Below, piece by piece: positions 1 through 7,927 of a DNA stretch of 64,000 bases. The notes under the pieces are model-generated. The model was not told the DNA's origin. It made no database searches and saw only the letters and a program-made list of their open reading frames with translations. Each line of letters opens with the position of its first letter. The first letter of the stretch is position 1. Source of the DNA: Verrucomicrobiota bacterium JB022 (GTDB lineage Bacteria > Verrucomicrobiota > Verrucomicrobiia > Opitutales > Oceanipulchritudinaceae); the NCBI GenBank assembly GCA_030673845.1, contig JAUTCQ010000011.1, positions 1-64,000 on the forward strand. The letters run 5' to 3'. The position numbers and the translations under genes are program-made.

Positions 1-915
1 CCACGGGTTGGCGACCCAGTCCGGCAGGACCCCAAAGGTCGGCAGGAACTGCCACCCGCCGAAGAGCAGCAGAGTGAAGATAGCCGAGCCGATGACCATG
101 TGCGCGTATTCACCGGTGAAGTACAGGCCGAACTTGAAGCCGCCGTACTCGGTGTGGAAACCGCCGACCAGCTCGGTCTCGGTTTCGGGCATGTCGAAAG
201 GCAGACGGTTCGTCTCGGCAAAAAGCGCGGTCAGGTACACGAAGGCCGGGATGGGCATCCAGATGACGTTCCACAGGGCCGTCTGCGAGGTCACGACGTT
301 GAACAGCGTGAGGTCGCCGAGACCGCCGGTCGGGCCGTTGGCCCACATGAACACCGGCAGGATGCTCATGCCCAGCGCGAGCTCGTAGGAGATCATCTGC
401 GCCGAGGAGCGCACGCCGCCGAAGAAGGAGTACTTGTTGTTACCGGCCCAGGCACCGAGCACGATCCCGTACACCCCCAGCGAGCTGATCGCCAGGATGA
501 AGAGGATGCCGATGTCGAGGTTGGCCAGGACGAGGGGCAGCGTGCCTTCATCGGTCTTCCAGATGCCGACGGGCAGCACCGTCATCGTGGTCATCGCAGG
601 GATGAACGAGACGATGGGCGCGAGGATATAATAGAAGCGCTTGACGTGGCCGGGGGTGGGCTCCTCCTTGACGAGGAACTTGAGGCCGTCGGCCATCGGT
701 TGCCAGATGCCCAGCCGGGTGAGGAAGGGCCCGATGATGGGGAGATCGCCCAGGATCGGCAGCTTGGTGCGGTTCGGGCCGGGGCGCCCCTGGATCCAGG
801 CGCAGACCTTGCGCTCCGCCAAAACGGCGTAAGCGGCCATGCCCATCACGACGCCGACCATGATCAGCGACTTGACCAGCGCGAGAAGCAGAGGGTTTTC
901 GAGGAGGAAGTCCAT
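1..915 (-). CDS. nuoH: NADH-quinone oxidoreductase subunit H, 3' part cut by window edge
   Basis: Membrane subunit H of respiratory complex I, which forms part of the quinone chamber and links the peripheral arm to the proton-pumping arm. The ATG at base 915 is present and about 305 codons are visible; the gene runs off the left edge, so the C-terminal end is missing. The frame begins MDFLLENPLL and contains AYAVLAERKVCAWIQGR near residue 30 and ETNRLPFDMPE in the second half, both hallmarks of the NuoH/ND1 family. Multiple hydrophobic segments are visible. It starts 12 bases after the nuoG stop and is the last visible gene of the nuo operon. No Shine-Dalgarno sequence precedes the start. Confidence 0.95.
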   Translation of the reverse strand, partial: MDFLLENPLLLALVKSLIMVGVVMGMAAYAVLAERKVCAWIQGRPGPNRTKLPILGDLPIIGPFLTRLGIWQPMADGLKFLVKEEPTPGHVKRFYYILAPIVSFIPAMTTMTVLPVGIWKTDEGTLPLVLANLDIGILFILAISSLGVYGIVLGAWAGNNKYSFFGGVRSSAQMISYELALGMSILPVFMWANGPTGGLGDLTLFNVVTSQTALWNVIWMPIPAFVYLTALFAETNRLPFDMPETETELVGGFHTEYGGFKFGLYFTGEYAHMVIGSAIFTLLLFGGWQFLPTFGVLPDWVANPW

Positions 916-927
916 GGCGGCAAGCGC

Positions 928-2631
928 TTAGGCGTTGGCGGCCTCCGCCGCCGGGGTGTAGTGGAGGGATTTGCCCTCGCGGAAAGGAACTTGGGCGAAG
1001 CGGCTGGCGTCGAGCACCTTGCCGGTGCCGGGGATGTCCTGGTAGCGCAGGCCGGCCAGCTCGGGCACTTCGGCGGCGAGGTGGCTCCAGATCGCGGCCG
1101 GGCTGGGCGCGTAGGGCGACTCGCCGGTGAGCGCGGCATACAGCTTGGTAAAGGTGCTGAGGCCAAAGAGCGTGCCGACGGGGCCCGCGACGGCCTGGTG
1201 GAACTTCTGCACGCGGAACTGCTGGTTCACAAAGGTGCCGGACTTTTCGAAGGCGGTGAGCAAGGGCAGCTCGATCTTCGAATGTTGGCAGGTGTCGCAG
1301 TGTTGCGTGCCGATGTAGGCGACTTGAGCCTGCTTGACCAGCTCGGCCGGGATGCCAGCGGCGGTGAGGTCTTCGCCCACCACGAGGAGGTGGGTGACTT
1401 CGCCGTTTTCGAGCTTGCCGCGCAGGGTCGCCAGTTGCTCTTCGGGCAGCTCGGAAATGAGGCCGGTCAAGAGGGCACCGCGGACATTGGGGTTACGGTC
1501 GGCCGAAATCAGCTTGCCGTCGGGCTCGCCATAGCGGGCCACAAGGTATGTCGGGGCGTCGTTGAGGACGCTGGCGATCTTCTTGAGCAGGAACTGCTCT
1601 TCGAGGCTCAGGCGTCCGCTGCCGACGATGGCCACCTTGCCCTGCCCTTGCAGCAGCAGCTCGGCGGCGGCCTTGACGGCTTCTTCGCCGGTGCAGGGTT
1701 TGCCTGCGATGCTGTAGGTGGTCAGGCGGTCTTCGGCCTCGACTTGCTTGTAGAGCATGCGGCCGGTGTCGGGCATCCAGGTGTCGTTGACCTGGTCGTT
1801 GCGGCGCGGGGTGATCCGGTGGATCTTGCCTTCGCGGCTGCCGACCACGGTGTTGCAGCCGACGCTGGACTCGGTGTCGATGCTGTCGGTTTCCTTGAGG
1901 AACCAGACGCGCATCTTGAAGCGGAAATCGGTGCTGGTGAGCGCGCCGACGGGGCAGATGTCGACGGTGTTGAGCGAGTAATTGTCGTCCAGCTCCTTGC
2001 CAGGGAAAGTTGTCAAGGTGCTGTAGCTGCCGCGCTCGGTGAAGCCGAGGATGGGCTTGCCGATGACTTCGTTGCAGAAGCGCACGCAGCGGCTGCAGAG
2101 GATGCAGCGTTCGTCGTCGAGCATGACACGCGGCCCGATGCGGGTGCGCTTGGGCTTGACGTTCTTGCGCTCGACGAAGCGGCTGTAACCGCGGCCATAA
2201 TCGGTAGCAAACTCCTGCAGGCGGCACTCACCGGCCTGGTCGCAAATCGGGCAATCGAGGGGGTGATTGATGAGGAGGAACTCCATCACGCCTTCGCGGC
2301 ACTCCTTGACAGAGTCGGACTCGGTCTTGATGTGCATCCCGGGCGCGATCTTGGTCGCGCAGCCGATCACGGGCTTGGGCACCCACATGATCTGGGGCGT
2401 GCCGTCGGGGTTGAGCATGGGCTCGCCGGTGGCGCGGTCTTTGCCGGGCATGCCCATCTCCACCAAGCACATGCGGCAGTTGCCGGGCACGCTGAGGTGC
2501 GGGTGGTAGCAGTAGTGAGGCACCTCGACCCCGAAGCGATTCGTCGCCTCGATGATGTTCAGGCCCGGCTCCACCTGCACGTCCTTGCCGTTCAGGTTGA
2601 TGGTGATGAGGTTGCTGGGTTGTTCGCTCAT
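928..2631 (-). CDS. nuoG: NADH-quinone oxidoreductase subunit G (short form)
   Basis: Iron-sulfur subunit of the complex I NADH module. Visible ligands, in order: a 2Fe-2S ferredoxin domain with Cys41, Cys52, Cys55 and Cys91; the His-Cys3 site of the NuoG-specific domain (His123, Cys127, Cys130, Cys136); and a 4Fe-4S site (Cys176, Cys179, Cys182 plus the later ICPVGAL cysteine). After residue 235 a molybdopterin-oxidoreductase-like region begins (VGCNTVVGSREGKIHRI), but the protein ends at 567 residues, whereas E. coli NuoG is about 900. The C-terminal half is therefore strongly reduced, as in several other bacteria; the three N-terminal cluster sites are intact. It lies between nuoF and nuoH in the operon. 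Confidence 0.95.
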   Translation of the reverse strand: MSEQPSNLITINLNGKDVQVEPGLNIIEATNRFGVEVPHYCYHPHLSVPGNCRMCLVEMGMPGKDRATGEPMLNPDGTPQIMWVPKPVIGCATKIAPGMHIKTESDSVKECREGVMEFLLINHPLDCPICDQAGECRLQEFATDYGRGYSRFVERKNVKPKRTRIGPRVMLDDERCILCSRCVRFCNEVIGKPILGFTERGSYSTLTTFPGKELDDNYSLNTVDICPVGALTSTDFRFKMRVWFLKETDSIDTESSVGCNTVVGSREGKIHRITPRRNDQVNDTWMPDTGRMLYKQVEAEDRLTTYSIAGKPCTGEEAVKAAAELLLQGQGKVAIVGSGRLSLEEQFLLKKIASVLNDAPTYLVARYGEPDGKLISADRNPNVRGALLTGLISELPEEQLATLRGKLENGEVTHLLVVGEDLTAAGIPAELVKQAQVAYIGTQHCDTCQHSKIELPLLTAFEKSGTFVNQQFRVQKFHQAVAGPVGTLFGLSTFTKLYAALTGESPYAPSPAAIWSHLAAEVPELAGLRYQDIPGTGKVLDASRFAQVPFREGKSLHYTPAAEAANA

Positions 2632-2676
2632 TGCGAGGAAAGTGGTGTGCGTGAGGGGCGCGGGCGCCCGTTAAGG

Positions 2677-4050
2677 CTAGATGAGGCGGGTCTCCCCGGT
2701 GCCGGAGGCTGCCTGGCGTTGGGCGCGCTCGATGAACTTGTCGCGGAATTTGGCGACGAAGCTTTGGGTGGGCCAGGCGCAGGCTTCGCCGTGGGCGCAG
2801 ATGGTGCGGCCAGCAATCTGGTCGCCGATGCTCGCGAGCAGGTCGACGTCTTCCACCCGGGCTTGGCCGGCGGCCATGCGGGAGGTGATCTTCTTCATCC
2901 ACAGGCTGCCTTCGCGGCAGGGCGTGCACTGGCCGCAGCTTTCGTGGGCGTAAAAAGCGTTGATGTTGGCGAGCACGTCGACGATGTCGACCGAGTCGTC
3001 GACCACGATCACGGCACCGGAGCCGCTCATGGAGCCGGCTGCGGCGGGGCCGTCGAAATTGAGCGGCACGTCTTCGATACCCCAATCATACTCGCTGCCG
3101 TCGCGGTTCTTGCCTTTGAAGCGGTCGCCCGCGCGCCAGACCTTGGAGCTGGACCCGCCGGGGATGACGGCGAGCAGGCTGCGGCCGGGCTTGAGGCCGC
3201 CACCGATGTCGTAGATCAGCTCGCCGTAGGTGTGCTTGCCGTTTTCCAGCTCGTAATAGCCGGGGCGCTGCACGTGGCCGGAGAGGCTCCAGATGCGGGT
3301 GCCGGAGTTGTTGGGCGTGCCGAGCTTGGCGTATTCGTCGCCGCCCATGTCCACCGCGTGCTTCACGTGGCAGAGGGTCTCCACGTTGTTCACGATGGTG
3401 GGGCACATGTAGAGGCCGAGGGCGGCCGGGAAATATGGGGGCTTGATCCGCGGATAAGCGCGCTTGCCTTCGAGGGACTCGATGAGGCCGGTTTCCTCGC
3501 CACAAATGTAAGCGGCGGCCCCGCGGTGGACGATCAAGTCGCACGAGTAGCCGCTGCCGCCGATGTTATCGCCCACGAAGCCCTTGGCGCGGGCTTCTTC
3601 GATCGCCTGCTCCAGGATCAGAGCGCCGTGCGGCATCTCTTCGCGGATGTAGATAAAGGCTTTGGCCGTGTTGGTGGCCCAGGCGGCGATCATCATGCCT
3701 TCGACCAACTGGTGCGGGTCTTTGTGCATGATCTGGCGGTCCTTGAAGGTGCCGGGCTCCGATTCGTCTGCATTGCAGATGAGGTAGATCGGCTTCCCGC
3801 TCTTGCGGTCGAGGAACTTCCACTTCATGCCGGCAGGGAACCCTGCCCCACCCCGGCCGCGGATGCCGGCCTTCATGACGTGGTCCTGCACCTCTTCGGG
3901 CTTCATCGCGAGGGCCTTTTTCAGCACCTCGTAGCCACCATGGCGCATGTAGCAGTCGATGGAAGTATCGTAATTGGGATCGTCCGCATGCTTGAGGATC
4001 ATGCGGCGTTCCTTCGGGTGGATCTCCGTGCGCTTGGGGGCGACAATCAT
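2677..4050 (-). CDS. nuoF: NADH-quinone oxidoreductase subunit F (NADH/FMN-binding)
   Basis: The subunit that oxidises NADH through FMN and passes electrons to a 4Fe-4S cluster. The 457-residue length is normal for the family. The glycine-rich GIRGRGGAGFPAGMKW segment near residues 62-77 belongs to the NADH/FMN site, followed by NADESEPGTFKDR. The ESCGQCTPCREG motif near residue 370 supplies three of the four cysteines of cluster N3. The start is followed by a basic stretch and ERRMILKHADDPN; an internal ATG at residue 17 is possible but the longer form suits the family. It starts 12 bases after the nuoE stop, so the two are probably co-transcribed and closely coupled. Confidence 0.96.
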   Translation of the reverse strand: MIVAPKRTEIHPKERRMILKHADDPNYDTSIDCYMRHGGYEVLKKALAMKPEEVQDHVMKAGIRGRGGAGFPAGMKWKFLDRKSGKPIYLICNADESEPGTFKDRQIMHKDPHQLVEGMMIAAWATNTAKAFIYIREEMPHGALILEQAIEEARAKGFVGDNIGGSGYSCDLIVHRGAAAYICGEETGLIESLEGKRAYPRIKPPYFPAALGLYMCPTIVNNVETLCHVKHAVDMGGDEYAKLGTPNNSGTRIWSLSGHVQRPGYYELENGKHTYGELIYDIGGGLKPGRSLLAVIPGGSSSKVWRAGDRFKGKNRDGSEYDWGIEDVPLNFDGPAAAGSMSGSGAVIVVDDSVDIVDVLANINAFYAHESCGQCTPCREGSLWMKKITSRMAAGQARVEDVDLLASIGDQIAGRTICAHGEACAWPTQSFVAKFRDKFIERAQRQAASGTGETRLI

Positions 4051-4062
4051 GACGGCAAAGGC

Positions 4063-4587
4063 TTAGTGGTGGTGCGTGTCGGCGGCGGGGGCCGGGGTTT
4101 CGGCGGGGACTTCCGCCTTGATGCGGTCGCACAGTTCCTTGACCTTGTCTTCGGTCAGGTTTTCGTAGAGGTCGTCGTCGATCATGGCGACGGGCGCGGT
4201 GCCGCAGGAAGCCAGGCACTCGGCAAACTCGACCGTGACGCGTCCGTCGGGCGAGGTGTGGCCCAGCTTGGCGTCAAACTCGGCCAGGAACTTGTCGCAC
4301 ACCTTGTAACCGCCGTTGAGCGCGCAGGAGAGCGTTCGGCAGACGCGAATGAACTTCTTGCCGACGGGGTGCTCGCGGTAGAACGGGTAGAAGGTGACGA
4401 CTTCGCGCACCTGGATGGGCTGCAGGTCGAGCTGCGCGGCCACCCACTCCTGCGCTTCGAGGGAGATAAAGCCCTGCTCGCGCTGGATAAAGTGGAGGAT
4501 CATCATGATCGCGCTCCGCTTTTGCGGGTAGCGCGGGATGAGCTTCTCGGTGTATTCGCGGAGTGGCTGGGACGGTTCGAAAGCCAT
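4063..4587 (-). CDS. nuoE: NADH-quinone oxidoreductase subunit E (2Fe-2S)
   Basis: Thioredoxin-fold 2Fe-2S subunit of the complex I NADH module, holding cluster N1a. The 174-residue protein has the two expected cysteine pairs, in CRTLSCALNGG and AECLASCGTAP, and the EVVTFYPFYRE segment typical of the helical N-terminal domain. The C-terminus is unusual in being Ala/Pro-rich and ending in three histidines (ADTHHH), which is not part of the core fold. It lies between nuoD and nuoF, with short gaps. The pyrimidine-rich CCGATTTCCC immediately before the ATG replaces a Shine-Dalgarno sequence. Confidence 0.95.
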   Translation of the reverse strand: MAFEPSQPLREYTEKLIPRYPQKRSAIMMILHFIQREQGFISLEAQEWVAAQLDLQPIQVREVVTFYPFYREHPVGKKFIRVCRTLSCALNGGYKVCDKFLAEFDAKLGHTSPDGRVTVEFAECLASCGTAPVAMIDDDLYENLTEDKVKELCDRIKAEVPAETPAPAADTHHH

Positions 4588-4612
4588 GGGAAATCGGTGC
4601 AGGATTCAGCGC

Positions 4613-5848
4613 TTAGCGGTCGCATTCGCCCATCACGAAGTCGAGCGAGCCGAGGATGACAGGGACGTCGGCGACCATGTGCCCGGGCACGATCTTGGGC
4701 AGAATGGAAAGGTTGCAGAACGAGGGGGAGCGGATCTTCATGCGGTAAGGCACGCCACCGCCCTTGGAGACGATGTAGAAGCCGAGCAGGCCCTTCGGGT
4801 TTTCGGCCTCGAAGTAGACTTCGCCCGCCGGGATCTGGGGGCCTTCGGTCACGATCATGAAGTTCTGGATCAGCTCTTCCATGCTCGTCATGACCTTGTC
4901 TTTGCGCGGGGCGAAGATCTTCTTGGCCTCTTCGGCATACCAGGGGCCGTCGGGCATGTTGTCGATCGCTTGCTTGACGATTTTAATCGACTCGCGCAAC
5001 TCGACCATGCGGACAAGCCAGCGGTCGTAGCAGTCGCCAGTCGAGCCAATCGGCACGTCGAACTCGTAGTTCTCATAGCCGAGGTAAGGGTCGTCCTTGC
5101 GCAGGTCGAGCGCCACGCCACTGGCGCGCAGGTTCGGGCCGGTCAGGCCGTAGGCGATGGCGTCTTCCTTCGTGATCACGCCCAGACCGTAGGCGCGGTC
5201 GTAGAAAATGCGGTTGCGGGTGATGAGGGCGTCGAGTTCGTCGATCACCGGCTCCATCTCATCCACTACCTTGCGCACATTGCCCAGCCAGCCGTCGGGG
5301 ATGTCGCGCATCAGACCGCCAATACGGGTGTAGCTGGTGGTGAAGCGGGCGCCGCAGAGCTGCTCCATCAAGCTGTAAAGCTTTTCGCGCTCGGTAAAGG
5401 TATACATGAACGCGGTGATGGAGCCGCAGTCCATCGCATACACGCCGACACCGAGCAAGTGGCTCTGCAGGCGGGCCAGCTCGCAGCAGAGCAGGCGGAT
5501 GGCTTCACAACGCGGCGGGACCTTGATGCCTGCCAGCTTTTCGACCGCAAGGGCAAAGGTAACGTTGTTGTGGATCGGCCCGATGTAGTCCAACCGGTCC
5601 GTATAGGGCACGAACTGGTTGTAGGTCATGTTTTCGGCGATCTTTTCGTCACCACGGTGCAGGTAGCCCAGCACAGGCTCGCACTTGGTGATGGTCTCGC
5701 CGTCCAGCTCCAGCTTCAGGCGCAGCACGCCGTGGGTCGCCGGGTGGGAGGGGCCCATGTTGACCACGAGGTGGTCGCCCTTGAATTCGCCCTCGGCGGC
5801 GGCGCTGCGGGCGCTGATGTCGCCGATACTGACTTCTTTGATGGCCAT
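4613..5848 (-). CDS. nuoD: NADH-quinone oxidoreductase subunit D
   Basis: The 49-kDa-type peripheral subunit that helps form the quinone-reduction site. The 411-residue length is standard. Visible family motifs are VNMGPSHPATHGVLR near residue 30, GYLHRGDEKIAE near residue 63, CDRxx-type C-terminus (GSLDFVMGECDR) and PKGLLGFYIVSKGG. The first 25 residues (MAIKEVSIGDISA) are a short non-conserved extension, so a start a few codons downstream cannot be fully excluded, but no other ATG fits. The start is preceded by GACCCCCTTTTATTTTCC, a pyrimidine tract rather than a Shine-Dalgarno. It lies 20 bases after nuoC. Confidence 0.96.
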   Translation of the reverse strand: MAIKEVSIGDISARSAAAEGEFKGDHLVVNMGPSHPATHGVLRLKLELDGETITKCEPVLGYLHRGDEKIAENMTYNQFVPYTDRLDYIGPIHNNVTFALAVEKLAGIKVPPRCEAIRLLCCELARLQSHLLGVGVYAMDCGSITAFMYTFTEREKLYSLMEQLCGARFTTSYTRIGGLMRDIPDGWLGNVRKVVDEMEPVIDELDALITRNRIFYDRAYGLGVITKEDAIAYGLTGPNLRASGVALDLRKDDPYLGYENYEFDVPIGSTGDCYDRWLVRMVELRESIKIVKQAIDNMPDGPWYAEEAKKIFAPRKDKVMTSMEELIQNFMIVTEGPQIPAGEVYFEAENPKGLLGFYIVSKGGGVPYRMKIRSPSFCNLSILPKIVPGHMVADVPVILGSLDFVMGECDR

Positions 5849-5868
5849 GGAAAATAAAAGGGGGTCGG

Positions 5869-6534
5869 TTATTGCTCCTTGCGGGCGGATTCGCGGAACT
5901 CGCGCGGCTTTTCGAAGCTTTCGAGCTCGTCCGGGCGGGGCTTGGTCTCGTTCCAGGACTCGTCGTCGGCACGGGGCTCGCGGCGCGACATCGGGCCGGT
6001 CTGGCCAGAGTGGAAGGGCCCGCCCATCATCGGGGCCGGCTTCACCTTCACGCCGGTGCGCTCAGCGATCTCCTCGTTGGGCAGCTCCACTTCGTGGCCC
6101 GCCAGCGGGAATTCCTTGCGCAGGGGGAAATACGGGTAGCTCTCCCACATCAGGATGCGGCGCAGGTCGGGGTGGCCGACGAACTTGATGCCAAACATGT
6201 CGTAGGTCTCGCGCTCATGCCAGTCGGCCGTGGGCCAGAGGCCGGCCACGCTGGGTACGCTCGGCTCATTGTCGTCCACACAAGGCGTCGCGACGCGGAT
6301 GTAGCGCGACTGCTGGATCGAGTAGAGGTGGTAGACCACCACGAAGCGCGGGGACTCCTCATACCAGTCGATCGCCGTCACGTCGCTGAGGAAATCGTAG
6401 CCATATTCCTCACGGAGAGCCTGGAGGAATGCAAGCAGGTGCTCCGGCGGGCAGTCGAAGGCCGGCCAGTCGCGACTGGGCCGCGTGGTCAGATAAGGGA
6501 AAGCCTGGAGCAGGTCGTCAGTCAATTCAGACAT
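5869..6534 (-). CDS. nuoC: NADH-quinone oxidoreductase subunit C
   Basis: The 30-kDa-type peripheral subunit of complex I, separate here rather than fused to NuoD as in E. coli. The family signature is clear in the middle of the 221-residue protein: WHERETYDMFGIKFVGHPDLRRIL, then YPYFPLRKEFPLAG. The C-terminal 50 residues are charged and low in complexity (many Arg, Glu and Pro) and probably disordered. It sits between nuoB and nuoD, with 53 bases separating it from the nuoB stop; no terminator-like structure is visible in that gap, so it should be part of the same transcript. Confidence 0.95.
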   Translation of the reverse strand: MSELTDDLLQAFPYLTTRPSRDWPAFDCPPEHLLAFLQALREEYGYDFLSDVTAIDWYEESPRFVVVYHLYSIQQSRYIRVATPCVDDNEPSVPSVAGLWPTADWHERETYDMFGIKFVGHPDLRRILMWESYPYFPLRKEFPLAGHEVELPNEEIAERTGVKVKPAPMMGGPFHSGQTGPMSRREPRADDESWNETKPRPDELESFEKPREFRESARKEQ

Positions 6535-6587
6535 AGCGATGCAACTTCGTCAAAAGGCGGGAGGATGATAGACCCGGCCCGGTTGGT

Positions 6588-7124
6588 TCAAGATTTATAG
6601 GCGAGCTCGCGGGTCTCGCGGTTCTTCAGCAGCGTCTGGCTGGAGTGTTCACGCTGGATCTTGCTCTGCAGCTTGATCATCGCGTCCAGCAAAGCCTCGG
6701 GCCGCGGCGGGCAACCGGAGACGTAGACGTCGACAGGGACGATCCGGTCGACCCCTTGCAACACCGCATAGCTGCGATACATGCCGCCGGACGAGGCGCA
6801 AGCGCCCATCGCCACTACCCATTTGGGCTCGGCCATCTGGTCGTAAATCCGGCGCACGGCTTCTGCCATCTTGTAGGTGACGGTGCCCGCCACGATCATG
6901 CAATCGCACTGGCGGGGGCTGAAGCGCATGACCTCCATGCCGAAGCGGGAGATGTCGAAACGGGAGGCACCCACGCCCATCAGCTCGATTGCGCAGCAGG
7001 CCAGGCCCATCGGCATCGGCCACACGGAGTGGCTGCGGATCCAGTTGATGGCCGCATCCAGCTGCGTGACCACCACATCGCCCTCAATCCGGCTATCGTA
7101 GGTGTAATCTTTGGCAGTAACCAT
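6588..7124 (-). CDS. nuoB: NADH-quinone oxidoreductase subunit B (4Fe-4S N2)
   Basis: Subunit carrying the terminal 4Fe-4S cluster N2 that reduces quinone. All four ligand positions are visible in the 178-residue protein: the tandem Cys43-Cys44 in [11 protein letters not shown], Cys109 in GACASSGG and Cys138 in [11 protein letters not shown]. This is the first gene of the visible nuo operon. The usual upstream partner nuoA is absent: only 222 bases separate its start from the oppositely oriented tRNA-Ser gene, and no NuoA-like frame is present there. No Shine-Dalgarno sequence is seen before the ATG at 7124. Confidence 0.96.
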   Translation of the reverse strand: MVTAKDYTYDSRIEGDVVVTQLDAAINWIRSHSVWPMPMGLACCAIELMGVGASRFDISRFGMEVMRFSPRQCDCMIVAGTVTYKMAEAVRRIYDQMAEPKWVVAMGACASSGGMYRSYAVLQGVDRIVPVDVYVSGCPPRPEALLDAMIKLQSKIQREHSSQTLLKNRETRELAYKS

Positions 7125-7346
7125 CAGTCAAAAAAGTCCAAGATAATCGAAGCAAAACCCAGCCTGTAGGTGGCTCGCCCCGATTGCAAGTACCTAACTA
7201 ATGGCGGCGATCAAAAGACAGGCAAGCTGTTTGTAAGAGGAAACGAGCCCCGCCCCCCAGCCCGCACCAATAGCGGGTCCGCAACTTTCTCCACCAATAA
7301 GAGTTGACGAGCCCACGAAAAACGCTTCTGCTCACCCCTTTCTACT

Positions 7347-7436
7347 GGAGAGGTGACAGAGTGGCCGAATGTGCACGATTGGAAATCGTGTGTGCCAGAG
7401 ATGGCACCGAGGGTTCGAATCCCTCTCTCTCCGCCA
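7347..7436 (+). tRNA. tRNA-Ser(GGA)
   Basis: A complete class II tRNA cloverleaf. The acceptor arm GGAGAGG pairs with TCTCTCC before discriminator G7433, and CCA is encoded (7434-7436). The anticodon stem-loop CACGA-TTGGAAA-TCGTG gives anticodon GGA, reading UCC/UCU serine codons. A long variable arm (about bases 7391-7409) is typical of serine tRNAs. The T arm is GAGGG-TTCGAAT-CCCTC. A weak promoter-like TTGACG lies at 7304-7309. The gene is divergent from nuoB. Confidence 0.97.
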
Positions 7437-7452
7437 TTTTCGAAAGAATTAA

Positions 7453-7475
7453 CCCGCAAAAACTTGCGGGTTTTT
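7453..7475 (+). terminator. Rho-independent terminator of tRNA-Ser
   Basis: A perfect 7-bp stem CCCGCAA/TTGCGGG with a four-base loop is followed directly by TTTTT. It lies 16 bases after the tRNA 3' end and has the right orientation to end the tRNA transcript. Confidence 0.9.
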
Positions 7476-7927
7476 CAGTCTCTATAGGTCGCCTTTTTAG
7501 GGATGAGCGAAGAAGATGGCGTCTACAGGTGAGGCGGCGTCAATGCGCGCCAGAGGTGTCTCAAGCTGAGCAGAGTGACTTGAACAAAGGCTCTCTTCTT
7601 CTTGCGGTTACAGCTTCTACGATCAGGTCGACGCCCGCTGACTAGGATCAGCTATGAAACGCTGGAACTGCGCTTGAAATTGCCCGAATCGCTCACAGAT
7701 GTATGGGGAAGAGCCGAGCGGATGCGGGGCGTTGATCGGCTGTCTTAGTCCGGCGTGCAAAGCTTTCTCCTGCTGTTAAGGTATGTGTGTGTTGGGCTGC
7801 CGTTTTGGCAAGAGCAGCCCGGATCGATCCAGATCGCCCTGCCGGAAAAGGTTGACCACGCTTCGTTGACTAATAATTATCAGACATTCCCCACAGGTTT
7901 ATTTGTTCACCCCTTCTCCCCTACCCC
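7476..7927. other. Intergenic region upstream of the sodium:solute symporter
   Basis: About 450 bases without a credible gene. No RNA gene or long inverted repeat was recognised. The last 70 bases are A+T richer and end in the pyrimidine tract ACCCCTTCTCCCCTACCCC directly before the symporter start, so the region presumably carries that gene's promoter and leader. Confidence 0.6.

Noticed and set aside
100-4659. A stop-free plus-strand frame of 1519 codons
   Set aside because: It lies exactly antisense to nuoG, nuoF, nuoE and part of nuoH, whose proteins are unmistakable. Its own translation is His/Asp/Val-rich without domains, as expected for a shadow frame in GC-rich DNA.
7211-7645. Small frames on both strands across the tRNA-Ser gene, one with a GGERGIRTLG-like sequence
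   Set aside because: They are translations of the tRNA and its flanks. The GERGIRTLG sequence is a well-known artefact of reading tRNA-Ser on the wrong strand.
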